Position numbers and translations under genes: made by a program
Assembly (NCBI GenBank): GCA_022737715.1
Contig: JAIITD010000076.1
Location: 1-7,870, forward strand
DNA length: 7,870 nucleotides
Source of the DNA: Veillonella sp.
Lineage (GTDB): Bacteria; Bacillota; Negativicutes; Veillonellales; Veillonellaceae
Reading direction: 5' to 3'
Shown: in pieces, positions 1 through 6,736 of the stretch
Numbering within the stretch: position 1 is the first letter of the stretch
Layout of the letters: each line of letters begins with the position of its first letter
Notes under the pieces: model-generated
Database searches by the model: none
Seen by the model: only the letters and a program-made list of their open reading frames with translations
What the model was told of the DNA's origin: nothing

Positions 1-638
1 AGACCTGCATTTAATGCAAAGTTAGTATTGATAGCTGCTAGTGCAACATCGTCGATGGAACGAGGTACTTGCGCTGCTTCTAATTCTACGAATTGGTAAC
101 CATTAGGGTTAGAAGCGATATCTTGTACAGTGGATAAGATATTGTTAGAGTCTTTCAATGTGATAAGACCAGCTTTTTGTAATAACAATAATGCGCGGCC
201 GCCGTTTGTAGGGTCATTAGGGATAGCGATTTTTGCACCTTTAGGAAGATCTTTCAAATCTTTGATTTGACGGGAATATAAGCCCATTGGTTCAAGATGA
301 ACACCACCAGCAGATACTAGAGGAAGGTTATGAGCTTTTGCGAATTCCTCCATGTATGGTACATGTTGGAAGAAGTTAGCGTCGATTTCTTTATCGCCTA
401 ATGCAAGGTTAGGTGTGTTATAATCAGTGAATTCTGTGATTTGTAAATCGATGTTATCTTTTGCTAAGATTGGTTTTACTTGTTCTAAGATTTCCGCATG
501 TGGTACTGCAGTAGCACCAATTTTTAATACTTGTTTGTCACCGCTGTTAGCCGCTTTGTTATTATCGTTGCCGCAACCTGCGATTAATAGCGCACCGCCG
601 AGAACGACTGTAGCCGCTAATGCTAAAAATTTGTTCAT
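1..638 (-). CDS. metQ: MetQ/NlpA-family methionine-binding lipoprotein (3' end outside window)
   Basis: Substrate-binding lipoprotein of a methionine ABC importer (MetNIQ type), expected to sit lipid-anchored on the outer face of the inner membrane and deliver methionine to the permease. The first 21 residues form a lipoprotein signal peptide ending in the lipobox IAGC, with Cys22 as the lipidated residue, followed by an Asn/Asp/Lys-rich linker. The mature part begins VLKIGATAVPHAEILEQVKP and continues with family-typical segments: LQITEFTDYNTPNLAL, EIDANFFQHVPYMEEF, the GLYSRQIKDLKDLPKGAKIAIPNDPTNGGRAL region, and a later SIDDVALAAINTNFAL. These match the NlpA family closely. The ATG at 638 has a strong AAGGAGAG ribosome binding site a few bases upstream. 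212 codons are visible of about 270 usual for the family. The permease and ATPase genes are not in the window. Related NlpA proteins may bind other amino acids, so the ligand is inferred. Confidence 0.93.
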   Translation of the reverse strand, partial: MNKFLALAATVVLGGALLIAGCGNDNNKAANSGDKQVLKIGATAVPHAEILEQVKPILAKDNIDLQITEFTDYNTPNLALGDKEIDANFFQHVPYMEEFAKAHNLPLVSAGGVHLEPMGLYSRQIKDLKDLPKGAKIAIPNDPTNGGRALLLLQKAGLITLKDSNNILSTVQDIASNPNGYQFVELEAAQVPRSIDDVALAAINTNFALNAG

Positions 639-685
639 ACAAACACTCTCCTTTTCGAGAAAATTAAATGTAATTCGATAAGCTT

Positions 686-714
686 ATAGTACTAAATTAT
701 TTCCCATCATGCAA
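686..714 (-). promoter_or_regulatory. Probable sigma-70 promoter of metQ
   Basis: Reading the minus strand, a TTGCAT -35 element (709-714) is separated by 17 bases from TACTAT (686-691), about 50 bases ahead of the metQ start. The overlapping TATAAG would need a 20-base spacer. No S-box (SAM riboswitch) or T-box signature could be recognised in the leader, although methionine uptake genes often carry one in Firmicutes. Confidence 0.45.
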
Positions 715-749
715 GTATGTATTATTAGTAGTTATCCATAACTAAAAGT

Positions 750-900
750 TATAGGGCTCATTATACGTAAATGTAAAAGATAAGCCACCCTAAATAACTC
801 CACCGGCCGGGTCTGACTCCGGCCTTCGGCCTTTGCAGGGCCAAAGTCGTAATTTAGGATGGCTTATCTTCTTTTTTACTTACCTATAATGAGCCCTATA
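750..900. repeat. Large imperfect inverted repeat spanning the end of menA
   Basis: The outer arms 750-765 and 885-900 are perfect 16-base inverted copies. The inner arms 777-795 and 852-870 are 19-base inverted copies with one mismatch. The bases between outer and inner arms pair poorly. A weaker match continues outward for about 14 bases on each side (roughly 736-749 against 901-914). The right outer arm is coding: it encodes the IGLII residues just before the MenA C-terminus. The central 796-851 is much more GC-rich than the surroundings. No clear target-site duplication was found, so a mobile origin is not shown. It may be a local structure or a family of dispersed repeats. Confidence 0.7.
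777..870 (-). terminator. Long hairpin terminator of menA, with a structured GC-rich apex
   Basis: A 19-base-pair stem (777-795 with 852-870) begins a few bases after the menA stop and, on the minus strand, is followed by TTTTAC. The only imperfect position, 788 against 859, is a C-A mismatch in plus-strand RNA but a G-U wobble in minus-strand RNA, so the stem is fully paired only when transcribed in the menA direction. The loop is not simple: on the minus strand it holds a CTTTG/CAAAG hairpin and a GGCCGG/CCGGCC hairpin with an 8-base loop. Plus-strand transcripts would also meet a T-rich tract (869-877), but no plus-strand gene ends here. Confidence 0.7.
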
Positions 901-1772
901 CTTAATAGTAATTGGTACAACATAGCAGCACCAGCAGTGGTACCCATAGCTTTATCTAGTTTGATTTCGTCTACATGGGTATAGAATATGTTAATGGTTT
1001 TAAATGCTGGGACAATGGCTATCAATGCGAGTAATGCTGGAATAGGGAGGACTTTCAAATAGATCCATGCACCAATCCAGATGAAGTTAAAGATATAAGT
1101 GATGCTCATAAGGCTGATAGCACGGTCGCGGCCTAAAACGATAGGTAATGTGCGACGACCATGATTTTCATCGTTCCGAATATCTCGAATATTGTTGGTG
1201 AGCATGATGGATCCAACCAATAGGGTGGCTGGTAGTGCAGGAATTAAGAATGCTAATGAAAGCTCACGCGTCCACGCATAGCCTGTGATGAGGACAATAG
1301 CAAAACCCATAGCGATGCCTGATGAGATTTCCCCAAATGGTGTGCGAGAAATCGGCTTTGGACCACCTGAATATAAAAAACTAATTAATATACAGATGAT
1401 GCCCGCTGGAATATACCACCAGGTAATTGTGGCCGATAGGTAGAGTCCGATGATGATAGGTACAATCATAAGGACCTTAATCATAGTGGAAATGAGTTTA
1501 GGCGTCACTGCGCCACGTGTAAGGGAACCGGCATTACCAATCTTTTGTCCCGCATCAAGACCAGATTTAAAATCCTTCAATTCATTCCATAAATTAGCGA
1601 TGATTTGAGCCGATACGACGGCTAGAAAAATAAGAACTGTATGGAAAATGGCGAGTCCTGTGCCATGAAGTGCACCGAAGGCGTAATAACTAAATGCGGC
1701 ACCTAAGATGGTGGGGCCTAGTGCAGCGGCCAATGTGCGCGGTCTAGTGAGGGGGATTAATTCTTGTATCAT
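876..1772 (-). CDS. menA: 1,4-dihydroxy-2-naphthoate polyprenyltransferase (MenA)
   Basis: Integral membrane prenyltransferase of the UbiA superfamily that attaches the polyprenyl tail to 1,4-dihydroxy-2-naphthoate, giving demethylmenaquinone. From the ATG at 1772 the protein has 298 residues, normal for the family, with about eight or nine hydrophobic helices. The first Asp-rich motif lies near residues 60-73 (NLWNELKDFKSGLD) and the second near 193-201 (NNIRDIRND), followed by NHGRRTLPIVLGR. The second motif with its trailing RTLPIVLG is typical of MenA rather than UbiA. The frame is open to a GTG at 1826, but that codon coincides with the predicted transcription start and has no ribosome binding site, so ATG 1772 (MIQELIPLTRPRTL, the usual MenA beginning) is preferred. 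An AAAGGAG (1794-1800) lies 21 bases upstream with a small hairpin between. The gene is monocistronic by appearance, ended by the hairpin just downstream. Confidence 0.92.
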   Translation of the reverse strand: MIQELIPLTRPRTLAAALGPTILGAAFSYYAFGALHGTGLAIFHTVLIFLAVVSAQIIANLWNELKDFKSGLDAGQKIGNAGSLTRGAVTPKLISTMIKVLMIVPIIIGLYLSATITWWYIPAGIICILISFLYSGGPKPISRTPFGEISSGIAMGFAIVLITGYAWTRELSLAFLIPALPATLLVGSIMLTNNIRDIRNDENHGRRTLPIVLGRDRAISLMSITYIFNFIWIGAWIYLKVLPIPALLALIAIVPAFKTINIFYTHVDEIKLDKAMGTTAGAAMLYQLLLSIGLIIGK

Positions 1773-1831
1773 AATAGTGTGGCGAAATGCCAACTCCTTT
1801 CTGTTAGAAATACGTTTTCTTATCACTAAGT

Positions 1832-1860
1832 ATTGTATAGTACATTAGGGGAAATGTAAA
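1832..1860 (-). promoter_or_regulatory. Sigma-70 promoter of menA
   Basis: On the minus strand TTTACA (1855-1860) and TACAAT (1832-1837) are separated by exactly 17 bases, close to consensus. Transcription would start near 1825, giving a leader of about 50 bases that contains the AAAGGAG site at 1794-1800. Confidence 0.65.
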
Positions 1861-1895
1861 TTTGGTGTCCCTATCATGTTAGTACAATTATATAG

Positions 1896-1947
1896 TATAA
1901 TATCATATGTATATTTAAAATTCTTAATTAAAACTTACTGATATAAT
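1896..1947 (+). promoter_or_regulatory. Candidate -10 elements for the exported-protein operon
   Basis: The divergent intergenic region has two perfect TATAAT hexamers on the plus strand, at 1896-1901 and 1942-1947. Neither has a convincing -35 box at 16-18 bases, and the region is very AT-rich, so which one is used cannot be decided from sequence. Confidence 0.35.
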
Positions 1948-1975
1948 TCAAGTTATATATTCACGAGGTGAGACT

Positions 1976-2920
1976 ATGAAAACGTGGAGTAAGAATGTAA
2001 TGACGCTAGCTTGCGCTACATGCTTAACAGTAGGCATGGCGGCTGTAGCCTGTGCCGATACAATTGATTTAGGCTACGGTCAGTATGCCACTACTAATAA
2101 TGGTGTACACGCGGCAGCTATAGATACGATTCCAACAAATCCTACTTTCAGAACTATGGAACAAAATAAGGTCCTTCAAAAGGCTAATGAACGAGCTGCA
2201 CAATCTATGAACGACCGTATAAAAATATCTTATCCAATGGTAAAAGAAGAGTTTAAAGGTATTGTTGTAGATGGATACAGTTTATATCAATTATCTGGAG
2301 ATAGTACATTAGGTCATCATACAGGTTGGTTGCTTACGTACAATGTAAATAAAGAGGCGATTAATTATCTCGATCGTACAGCTACTCAAATTGTTAACGC
2401 AGCAATGGCCGATAAACAAGTGAAAGCACAATCAGTTAGCGAGCCTTACACAAAATCTAATGCAGAGAAGTTTATTTCAAAAATGGCCACAGTCACACTT
2501 GATCGCAAGATGTTAGAACCACAAATGGCAAATTTAAATGCAACCATGCATCGCGACATGATTAAAACGATACAACAAAGTGCAATGCAAGATGCGTCGT
2601 TGTCGCAAAAGAATAAACAAAGTGTGCAAGAGGGTGTAGACCTGTTTAAGCGAGTTATTCCTAACTTTACAATGGGCGCTACAGAAATATCCTTCAAACC
2701 GTATACATCTAAGTTTGGTAATATAGCTGGTATGAGTGTGCGCGGTAGCTTAAAATATGATGGCTTTGTATTGCCTGGTAGCTTAACTATGTATGCAATG
2801 CCACAAAATGATGGTCTTACAGTACAAATCTTGGCTACCGAAGATACGAGCCGCGACTACTGGACAGGACAATTAGAATCCATGTATGGATTGAAAACCC
2901 TAAAGGGAGGCAATAAATAA
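1976..2920 (+). CDS. Exported protein of unknown function, first of a paralogous pair
   Basis: No family is recognised. The 314-residue product starts with a classical signal peptide: a Lys-containing start, a hydrophobic core over about residues 8-25, and a likely signal peptidase I site after ACA at residue 27. Cys26 does not make a good lipobox because Ala, not Leu/Ile/Val, is at -3. The mature protein has no cysteine and no further membrane segment, so it is probably soluble in the periplasm or associated with the envelope. It has an N-terminal helical stretch (about 60-85), a segment YSLYQLSGDSTLGHHTGWLL (101-120), a long, probably helical middle rich in Gln, Met and Lys (about 125-225), and a C-terminal part that looks beta-rich. 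The start has a GAGGTGA site at 1965-1971. It overlaps the next gene by one base and shares sequence features with it, which suggests an old tandem duplication and coupled translation. Confidence 0.85.
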   Translation: MKTWSKNVMTLACATCLTVGMAAVACADTIDLGYGQYATTNNGVHAAAIDTIPTNPTFRTMEQNKVLQKANERAAQSMNDRIKISYPMVKEEFKGIVVDGYSLYQLSGDSTLGHHTGWLLTYNVNKEAINYLDRTATQIVNAAMADKQVKAQSVSEPYTKSNAEKFISKMATVTLDRKMLEPQMANLNATMHRDMIKTIQQSAMQDASLSQKNKQSVQEGVDLFKRVIPNFTMGATEISFKPYTSKFGNIAGMSVRGSLKYDGFVLPGSLTMYAMPQNDGLTVQILATEDTSRDYWTGQLESMYGLKTLKGGNK

Positions 2921-3744
2921 TGAAACCATTAAAAACTCTTGTGATAGCAGCTTGTTTAGTTGGTGCAGTTACTAGTTTTGCTGGTGCAAAGGATGTAAAA
3001 ACCATAGCAGGATCCATGTCTGTTCCTAATACAGTTACGGTAGCAACCGCATCTACTACAGATTCTGTGGATATTATAAAGGATTTGCTTATCAAGGATA
3101 ATGCAAAACTAACTACGAATAAACGGACTCGTCAAAGTAATGAGGAAGCACTATCTGCCCTTAACTATATGGGCGTTTCTTATGATGTATATCAATTACA
3201 AGGGGAAGATAAAACAGGTCAAAAGGATGCTTTGTTAGTGGCCGTAGATTTAAAAACAGCAGCTAATGCATTGTTTGATAACCCTAAGGCTAATGCGTCC
3301 GTTCTTCCTGTATTAGCTATACTCAATAATGGCGAATTGGATCCTATTACAGAACAACTCATGTTGACTACGGTTAATAATCTGTTGCCAAAAGAATCTA
3401 AAACATTTACATTGCCAGATAAGAACATACCTGGTTCCGTATATGTAAGTGCTGGTACAGGTTACAGTGCTGCCTTCGGTGTAGTTGGTGAAAGCAAAAA
3501 ACCTACTACAATCACTGTGGAAAATACAGAACAAATGGAGAAAATGAATAATACAAAGTATCAAACATATACGGTAGGTTCTCGCGTATTAGTTGATGCG
3601 GAAGGTATTAAATTCCCATATTATGCAAAAGCAGCACTTGTTATGAACCCACAAAAACCGACACTATTCTTGGCATTGACTAGTGATGTACAACGTCAAT
3701 ATTTTATGCCAATCTTTGCAGATGCTTTCAAATCGATTAAATAA
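2920..3744 (+). CDS. Exported protein of unknown function, second of a paralogous pair
   Basis: No family is recognised. The 274-residue product has a signal peptide (hydrophobic core about residues 5-20) with a probable signal peptidase I site after AGA at residue 23. The mature chain has no cysteine and no transmembrane helix. Residues 88-110 (YDVYQLQGEDKTG, then ALLVAVD) correspond to residues 101-124 of the preceding protein, and the C-terminal 36 residues (ALVMNPQKPTLFLALTSDVQ, then RQYF) correspond to its C-terminal region (MYAMPQNDGLTVQILATEDT, then SRDYW). The two therefore probably share one fold, the first with a longer helical insertion. Its ATG uses the last A of the upstream TAA (TAATG), and a GGGAGG lies inside the upstream gene's 3' end, a typical arrangement for translational coupling and similar protein levels. 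The ridA promoter follows the stop directly, with no obvious strong terminator between. Confidence 0.85.
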   Translation: MKPLKTLVIAACLVGAVTSFAGAKDVKTIAGSMSVPNTVTVATASTTDSVDIIKDLLIKDNAKLTTNKRTRQSNEEALSALNYMGVSYDVYQLQGEDKTGQKDALLVAVDLKTAANALFDNPKANASVLPVLAILNNGELDPITEQLMLTTVNNLLPKESKTFTLPDKNIPGSVYVSAGTGYSAAFGVVGESKKPTTITVENTEQMEKMNNTKYQTYTVGSRVLVDAEGIKFPYYAKAALVMNPQKPTLFLALTSDVQRQYFMPIFADAFKSIK

Positions 3745-3750
3745 AATACA

Positions 3751-3778
3751 TTGAAAAGTATCGATATTAATGTATAAT
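3751..3778 (+). promoter_or_regulatory. Probable promoter of ridA-cyuA
   Basis: TTGAAA (3751-3756) and TATAAT (3773-3778) are separated by 16 bases, with a TG just before the -10 box. Transcription would start near 3785. The spacer contains the palindrome TATCGATA (3759-3766), flanked by the inverted pair TACATT/AATGTA; this could be an operator or a weak hairpin, which is not decidable here. Confidence 0.55.
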
Positions 3779-3816
3779 AATTTCTATATGTATGTATTGT
3801 AAAAAGGAGTTCTATT

Positions 3817-4188
3817 ATGAAAACAATTCACACAGATAAAGCGCCTGCAGCAGTAGGCCCATATTCTCAAGCTAAAGTAGCCGGCGGTTTCTTGTTCGCA
3901 TCTGGTCAAGTAGCGATTAACCCTGCTACAGGTTCCGTAGTAGAAGGCGGTATCGAAGCACAAACTGAACAAGTATGCAAAAATATTGAAGCCGTATTGG
4001 CAGAAGCTGGTTCCGATTTCTCTAAGGTTATTAAAACAACTTGTTTCTTAGCTGATATTAATGACTTCAAACCATTTAACGAAGTATATGCAAAATATTT
4101 CACATCTAAACCAGCTCGCTCTTGCGTAGCTGTAAAAGATCTTCCGTTGGGCGTAGCAGTAGAAGTGGAAATTATTGCGGAAGTATAA
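3817..4188 (+). CDS. ridA: RidA enamine/imine deaminase (YjgF/YER057c/UK114 family)
   Basis: Cytosolic 2-iminobutanoate/2-iminopropanoate deaminase. It hydrolyses reactive enamines and imines such as 2-aminoacrylate to keto acids and ammonia, protecting PLP enzymes. The 123-residue length is normal for the family, which forms trimers with the active site between subunits. Visible family features are GPYSQA (14-19), LFASGQ (26-31), a PARSCV block with Arg101 and Cys103 matching the substrate-binding Arg and conserved Cys of E. coli RidA, and the C-terminal LPLGVAVEVEIIAEV with Glu116 at the conserved acidic position. AAGGAG (3804-3809) lies 7 bases before the ATG. It is followed after one base by a cysteine desulfidase gene, whose product would generate the RidA substrate, so this copy is probably dedicated to that reaction. 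Confidence 0.95.
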   Translation: MKTIHTDKAPAAVGPYSQAKVAGGFLFASGQVAINPATGSVVEGGIEAQTEQVCKNIEAVLAEAGSDFSKVIKTTCFLADINDFKPFNEVYAKYFTSKPARSCVAVKDLPLGVAVEVEIIAEV

Positions 4189-4189
4189 T

Positions 4190-5437
4190 ATGGATTATAT
4201 TTCATTATTACAAAAAGAAATGCGGCCTGCCTTTGGCTGTACAGAGCCAATCGCTCTTGCCTATGCAGCAGCCAAGGCAGCATCCGTATTGGATGAGTTT
4301 CCAAACCACATTCATGCGCGATGCAGTGCCAATATCATTAAGAACGTAAAATCTGTTGTCATCCCTAACTCTGGAGGCCGCAAGGGGTTAGCGGCGGCTA
4401 CCGTGCTCGGCGCCATCGTAGGTCATCCTGAACGAGAACTAGAGGTATTAGAATCGGCTACCGATGAAGATCGTAAATGGCTAGGTACCTTATTAGATGC
4501 TAACTTTTGCACTGTAGAACTCGCGAAAGGCGTTGATAATCTCTACATTGAAATTACGGCAACCACCGATGAACATACAGCAGTGGTACGCATTGAAAAT
4601 GCGCATACGAATATTACCTATGTGTCCGTAGATGGGGACGTGATTTCTGAAACTGTTAATGAAATTAAACAGGCTGAAAGTAGCACTTGTCCCATGACCT
4701 TCGATAGTATTTACGACTTTGCAAAAACGGGAGATATTTCTGGTATCTTACCTAGCATTAAGCAACAGGTAGAATACAATACGGCCATTTCCAATGAAGG
4801 CTTGTCCAATGATTATGGTGCCAATATTGGTCGATTGTTATTACTTGATGATGAAAACCCATCCCTCGAAACCAAGTGTAAGGCTCGCGCCGCAGCTGGT
4901 TCCGATGCACGCATGAGTGGGTGCCCGTTGCCTGTAGTTATTTGCTCTGGCTCTGGTAATCAAGGATTGACCGTATCCATGCCTATCATTACAACCGCTG
5001 AGGAGCTTGGTAAAACCGATGAGGAACTGTACCGAGCTCTTGTATTTGCCAATTTGTTAACGCTTTATGTTAAGTCTGGTATTGGTAAACTATCCGCATA
5101 CTGTGGCGTTGTATCAGCTGGCATTGTAAGTGTGGCCGGTATTGCTTTCTTGAAGGGCGATAGCAAAGATATCATCGAAGATACCCTCGTAAATGGTCTT
5201 GTTAGTCTATCCGGCATCGTATGTGATGGGGCGAAACCATCTTGTGCAGGTAAAATTGCCATTTCCTTAGATGGCGCTTTTATGGGCTATAAACAAGCCC
5301 GCCTTAATAAGAGCTATCAAAAAGGTGATGGCCTTGTAGCGCACTCCGTTGATGATACAATTAAAAGTATCGGTGTCGTTGCGCAAGGCATGAAAGAAAC
5401 TGATGTGGTCATTTTGAATGAAATGTTAAAGCATTAA
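4190..5437 (+). CDS. cyuA: L-cysteine desulfidase, CyuA/YhaM (UPF0597) family
   Basis: Predicted PLP-independent, iron-sulfur enzyme that breaks L-cysteine into sulfide and 2-aminoacrylate, which becomes pyruvate and ammonia. The family resembles the alpha subunit of Fe-S L-serine dehydratases. The 415 residues from the ATG at 4190 cover the full family length (E. coli YhaM is about 436). Key blocks are RPAFGCTEPIALAYA with Cys17, NSGGRKGLAAATVLGAIVG, GSDARMSGCPLPVVICSGSG with Cys245 and Cys252, AYCGVVSAG with Cys305, and IVCDGAKPSCAGKIA with Cys345 and Cys352. Cys17, Cys305 and Cys345 are the likely [4Fe-4S] ligands, by position in the family. The frame is open to a TTG at 4175 inside ridA, but ATG 4190 gives the usual N-terminus; it has only a weak GGAA upstream and lies one base after the ridA stop, so translation is probably coupled. 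Serine as an alternative substrate cannot be excluded. Confidence 0.9.
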   Translation: MDYISLLQKEMRPAFGCTEPIALAYAAAKAASVLDEFPNHIHARCSANIIKNVKSVVIPNSGGRKGLAAATVLGAIVGHPERELEVLESATDEDRKWLGTLLDANFCTVELAKGVDNLYIEITATTDEHTAVVRIENAHTNITYVSVDGDVISETVNEIKQAESSTCPMTFDSIYDFAKTGDISGILPSIKQQVEYNTAISNEGLSNDYGANIGRLLLLDDENPSLETKCKARAAAGSDARMSGCPLPVVICSGSGNQGLTVSMPIITTAEELGKTDEELYRALVFANLLTLYVKSGIGKLSAYCGVVSAGIVSVAGIAFLKGDSKDIIEDTLVNGLVSLSGIVCDGAKPSCAGKIAISLDGAFMGYKQARLNKSYQKGDGLVAHSVDDTIKSIGVVAQGMKETDVVILNEMLKH

Positions 5438-5476
5438 TTGGTTTTATATCGGAAAATATTTTGTTCTATAAACAAG

Positions 5477-5518
5477 AAAACAGCGTTATGATTAGTTAGG
5501 TCATAACGCTGTTTTTGT
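5477..5518. terminator. Bidirectional intrinsic terminator between cyuA and the MFS gene
   Basis: A perfect 15-base-pair stem (5477-5491 with 5501-5515) with a 9-base loop is flanked by A residues on the left and T residues on the right (stem end plus TT, then GTTA). It lies about 40 bases after cyuA and directly after the stop of the converging MFS gene, so it can stop transcription from both sides. Confidence 0.92.
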
Positions 5519-5522
5519 TATA

Positions 5523-6710
5523 TTATTGTAATTTTTTTGGATCCTTTAATAGCAATGATGCGCCTAACCCCACAATAAGGAATGGAACCAGTGTCATCAT
5601 GGCCAAAGATAGGGAATAGGTATCTGCTAAGTTCCCTACAACCGGTGCGATGACGCCGCCAATCGTTTGGCTTACGCCAAGGGTGATACCCGATGCAAAT
5701 CCGATGCTCTTAGCTAAGTAGGTTTGACCCAGTACGATAACAGGGCTGTAACTGATGGCCTTTGCAGCACCTATCATAAGTAAAATCAGATAGGCTAGCG
5801 GCATCATAATCGCTACAGAAAACTGAGGGACTTGTGTTAATAGGAACATGGATGGCAACCAAATCAACAGAGACAATCTGATGATTTTAATAGGCCCGTA
5901 TTTGTCACCCAACAAGCCGCCAATGTAGGTCATAAAGATACCGATACTAAAGAATACGGTTAATGCAAAACTACCTTGTTCGGGACTCGTGCCGAGTTCG
6001 TGTGTCCAGAATACAGGAATAAATGCATTAATAACGCGGAAATTAACCGATTGGCTTAGAATGATAATGAATAATATGCCAAAATATTTCCAATAATTTT
6101 TCAGAGGCTTGGCGGTTACCGTTGGATTTTCGGTGGCTACGGCTTGATCGATAGTCTTAGCATGAGCTACGATACGCGGCATGAGCAGGAATAGAACGGT
6201 AGATATAATAATACCAGCTACGGTGAAAGCTGCTAGACCATGTGCACCTACTGTATAGGCGATGGCGCCCGCAAATAGAGGACCAAAGGCGAAGCCTGAA
6301 CTACCGCCGATGGCGAAGGTCCCCATAGCCTTACCTTTTTTACCACCTCCGAGGCAGTTCATAATTTTTGCCCCTTCAGGATGGAAAATGGAAGAACCAA
6401 CACCTGCTAGTGTAGCGCATACAAGGAGACTTTCATAAGACGAAACAAACCCCATCATCCCAGTACTACATGCGGACAATAGCGTGCCTGCTGCGATGAG
6501 GCGTGGCTGATTGAGCTTGTCTGAAATATATCCTAGCAATGGCTGTAGTAATGAGGATAATGCCGTGTTTGCTAAGATAAGAAAACCCGCTTGCTCCAAG
6601 GATAGTCCATACGTATAGATAAACAGCGGCAATAATGCAGGTAATACACTTTGGCACGAGTCATTAATCATGTGACTCAGCGTGATGAGATAAGGATAAT
6701 ACTTTTGCAT
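5523..6710 (-). CDS. MFS efflux transporter, fosmidomycin-resistance (Fsr) type
   Basis: Inner-membrane major facilitator superfamily exporter, probably a proton-driven drug or metabolite pump. The 395 residues form about twelve hydrophobic segments with a hydrophilic central loop near 178-211. Family features are the N-terminal SHMINDSCQSVLPALLPLF (His13, Asn16, Asp17), a motif A variant GYISDKLNQPR (60-70) after helix 2, and SSIFHPEGAKI (106-116), which is characteristic of Fsr-like proteins and unusual in other MFS groups. A second motif-A-like GGLLGDKYGP occurs after helix 8. The ATG at 6710 has GAGGT seven bases upstream. The gene stands alone, converging on cyuA and diverging from the small-protein region; no regulator gene lies beside it. 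Fosmidomycin resistance is a family label, and the natural substrate is unknown. Confidence 0.9.
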   Translation of the reverse strand: MQKYYPYLITLSHMINDSCQSVLPALLPLFIYTYGLSLEQAGFLILANTALSSLLQPLLGYISDKLNQPRLIAAGTLLSACSTGMMGFVSSYESLLVCATLAGVGSSIFHPEGAKIMNCLGGGKKGKAMGTFAIGGSSGFAFGPLFAGAIAYTVGAHGLAAFTVAGIIISTVLFLLMPRIVAHAKTIDQAVATENPTVTAKPLKNYWKYFGILFIIILSQSVNFRVINAFIPVFWTHELGTSPEQGSFALTVFFSIGIFMTYIGGLLGDKYGPIKIIRLSLLIWLPSMFLLTQVPQFSVAIMMPLAYLILLMIGAAKAISYSPVIVLGQTYLAKSIGFASGITLGVSQTIGGVIAPVVGNLADTYSLSLAMMTLVPFLIVGLGASLLLKDPKKLQ

Positions 6711-6736
6711 AATAGACCTCGTTGATTGATGATGTA

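Noticed and set aside
427..681. Open frame of 84 codons on the plus strand
   Set aside because: It is antisense to the well-supported metQ lipoprotein start and its promoter leader, and has no plausible ribosome binding site or protein character.
639..875. SAM or T-box riboswitch in front of metQ
   Set aside because: The sequence lacks the conserved core of either; the only large structure is the menA terminator, which lies upstream of the metQ promoter.
1773..1826. N-terminal extension of MenA from GTG 1826
   Set aside because: The codon falls at the predicted transcription start, has no ribosome binding site, and the added basic residues are not typical of the MenA N-terminus.
4175..4189. 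TTG start for the cysteine desulfidase
   Set aside because: It would overlap the ridA C-terminal codons and add five residues before the family-typical N-terminus; ATG 4190 is simpler.
3906..4304. Open frame of 132 codons on the minus strand across ridA and cyuA
   Set aside because: It is a shadow of two clearly conserved genes on the other strand, with low-complexity composition typical of antisense frames.
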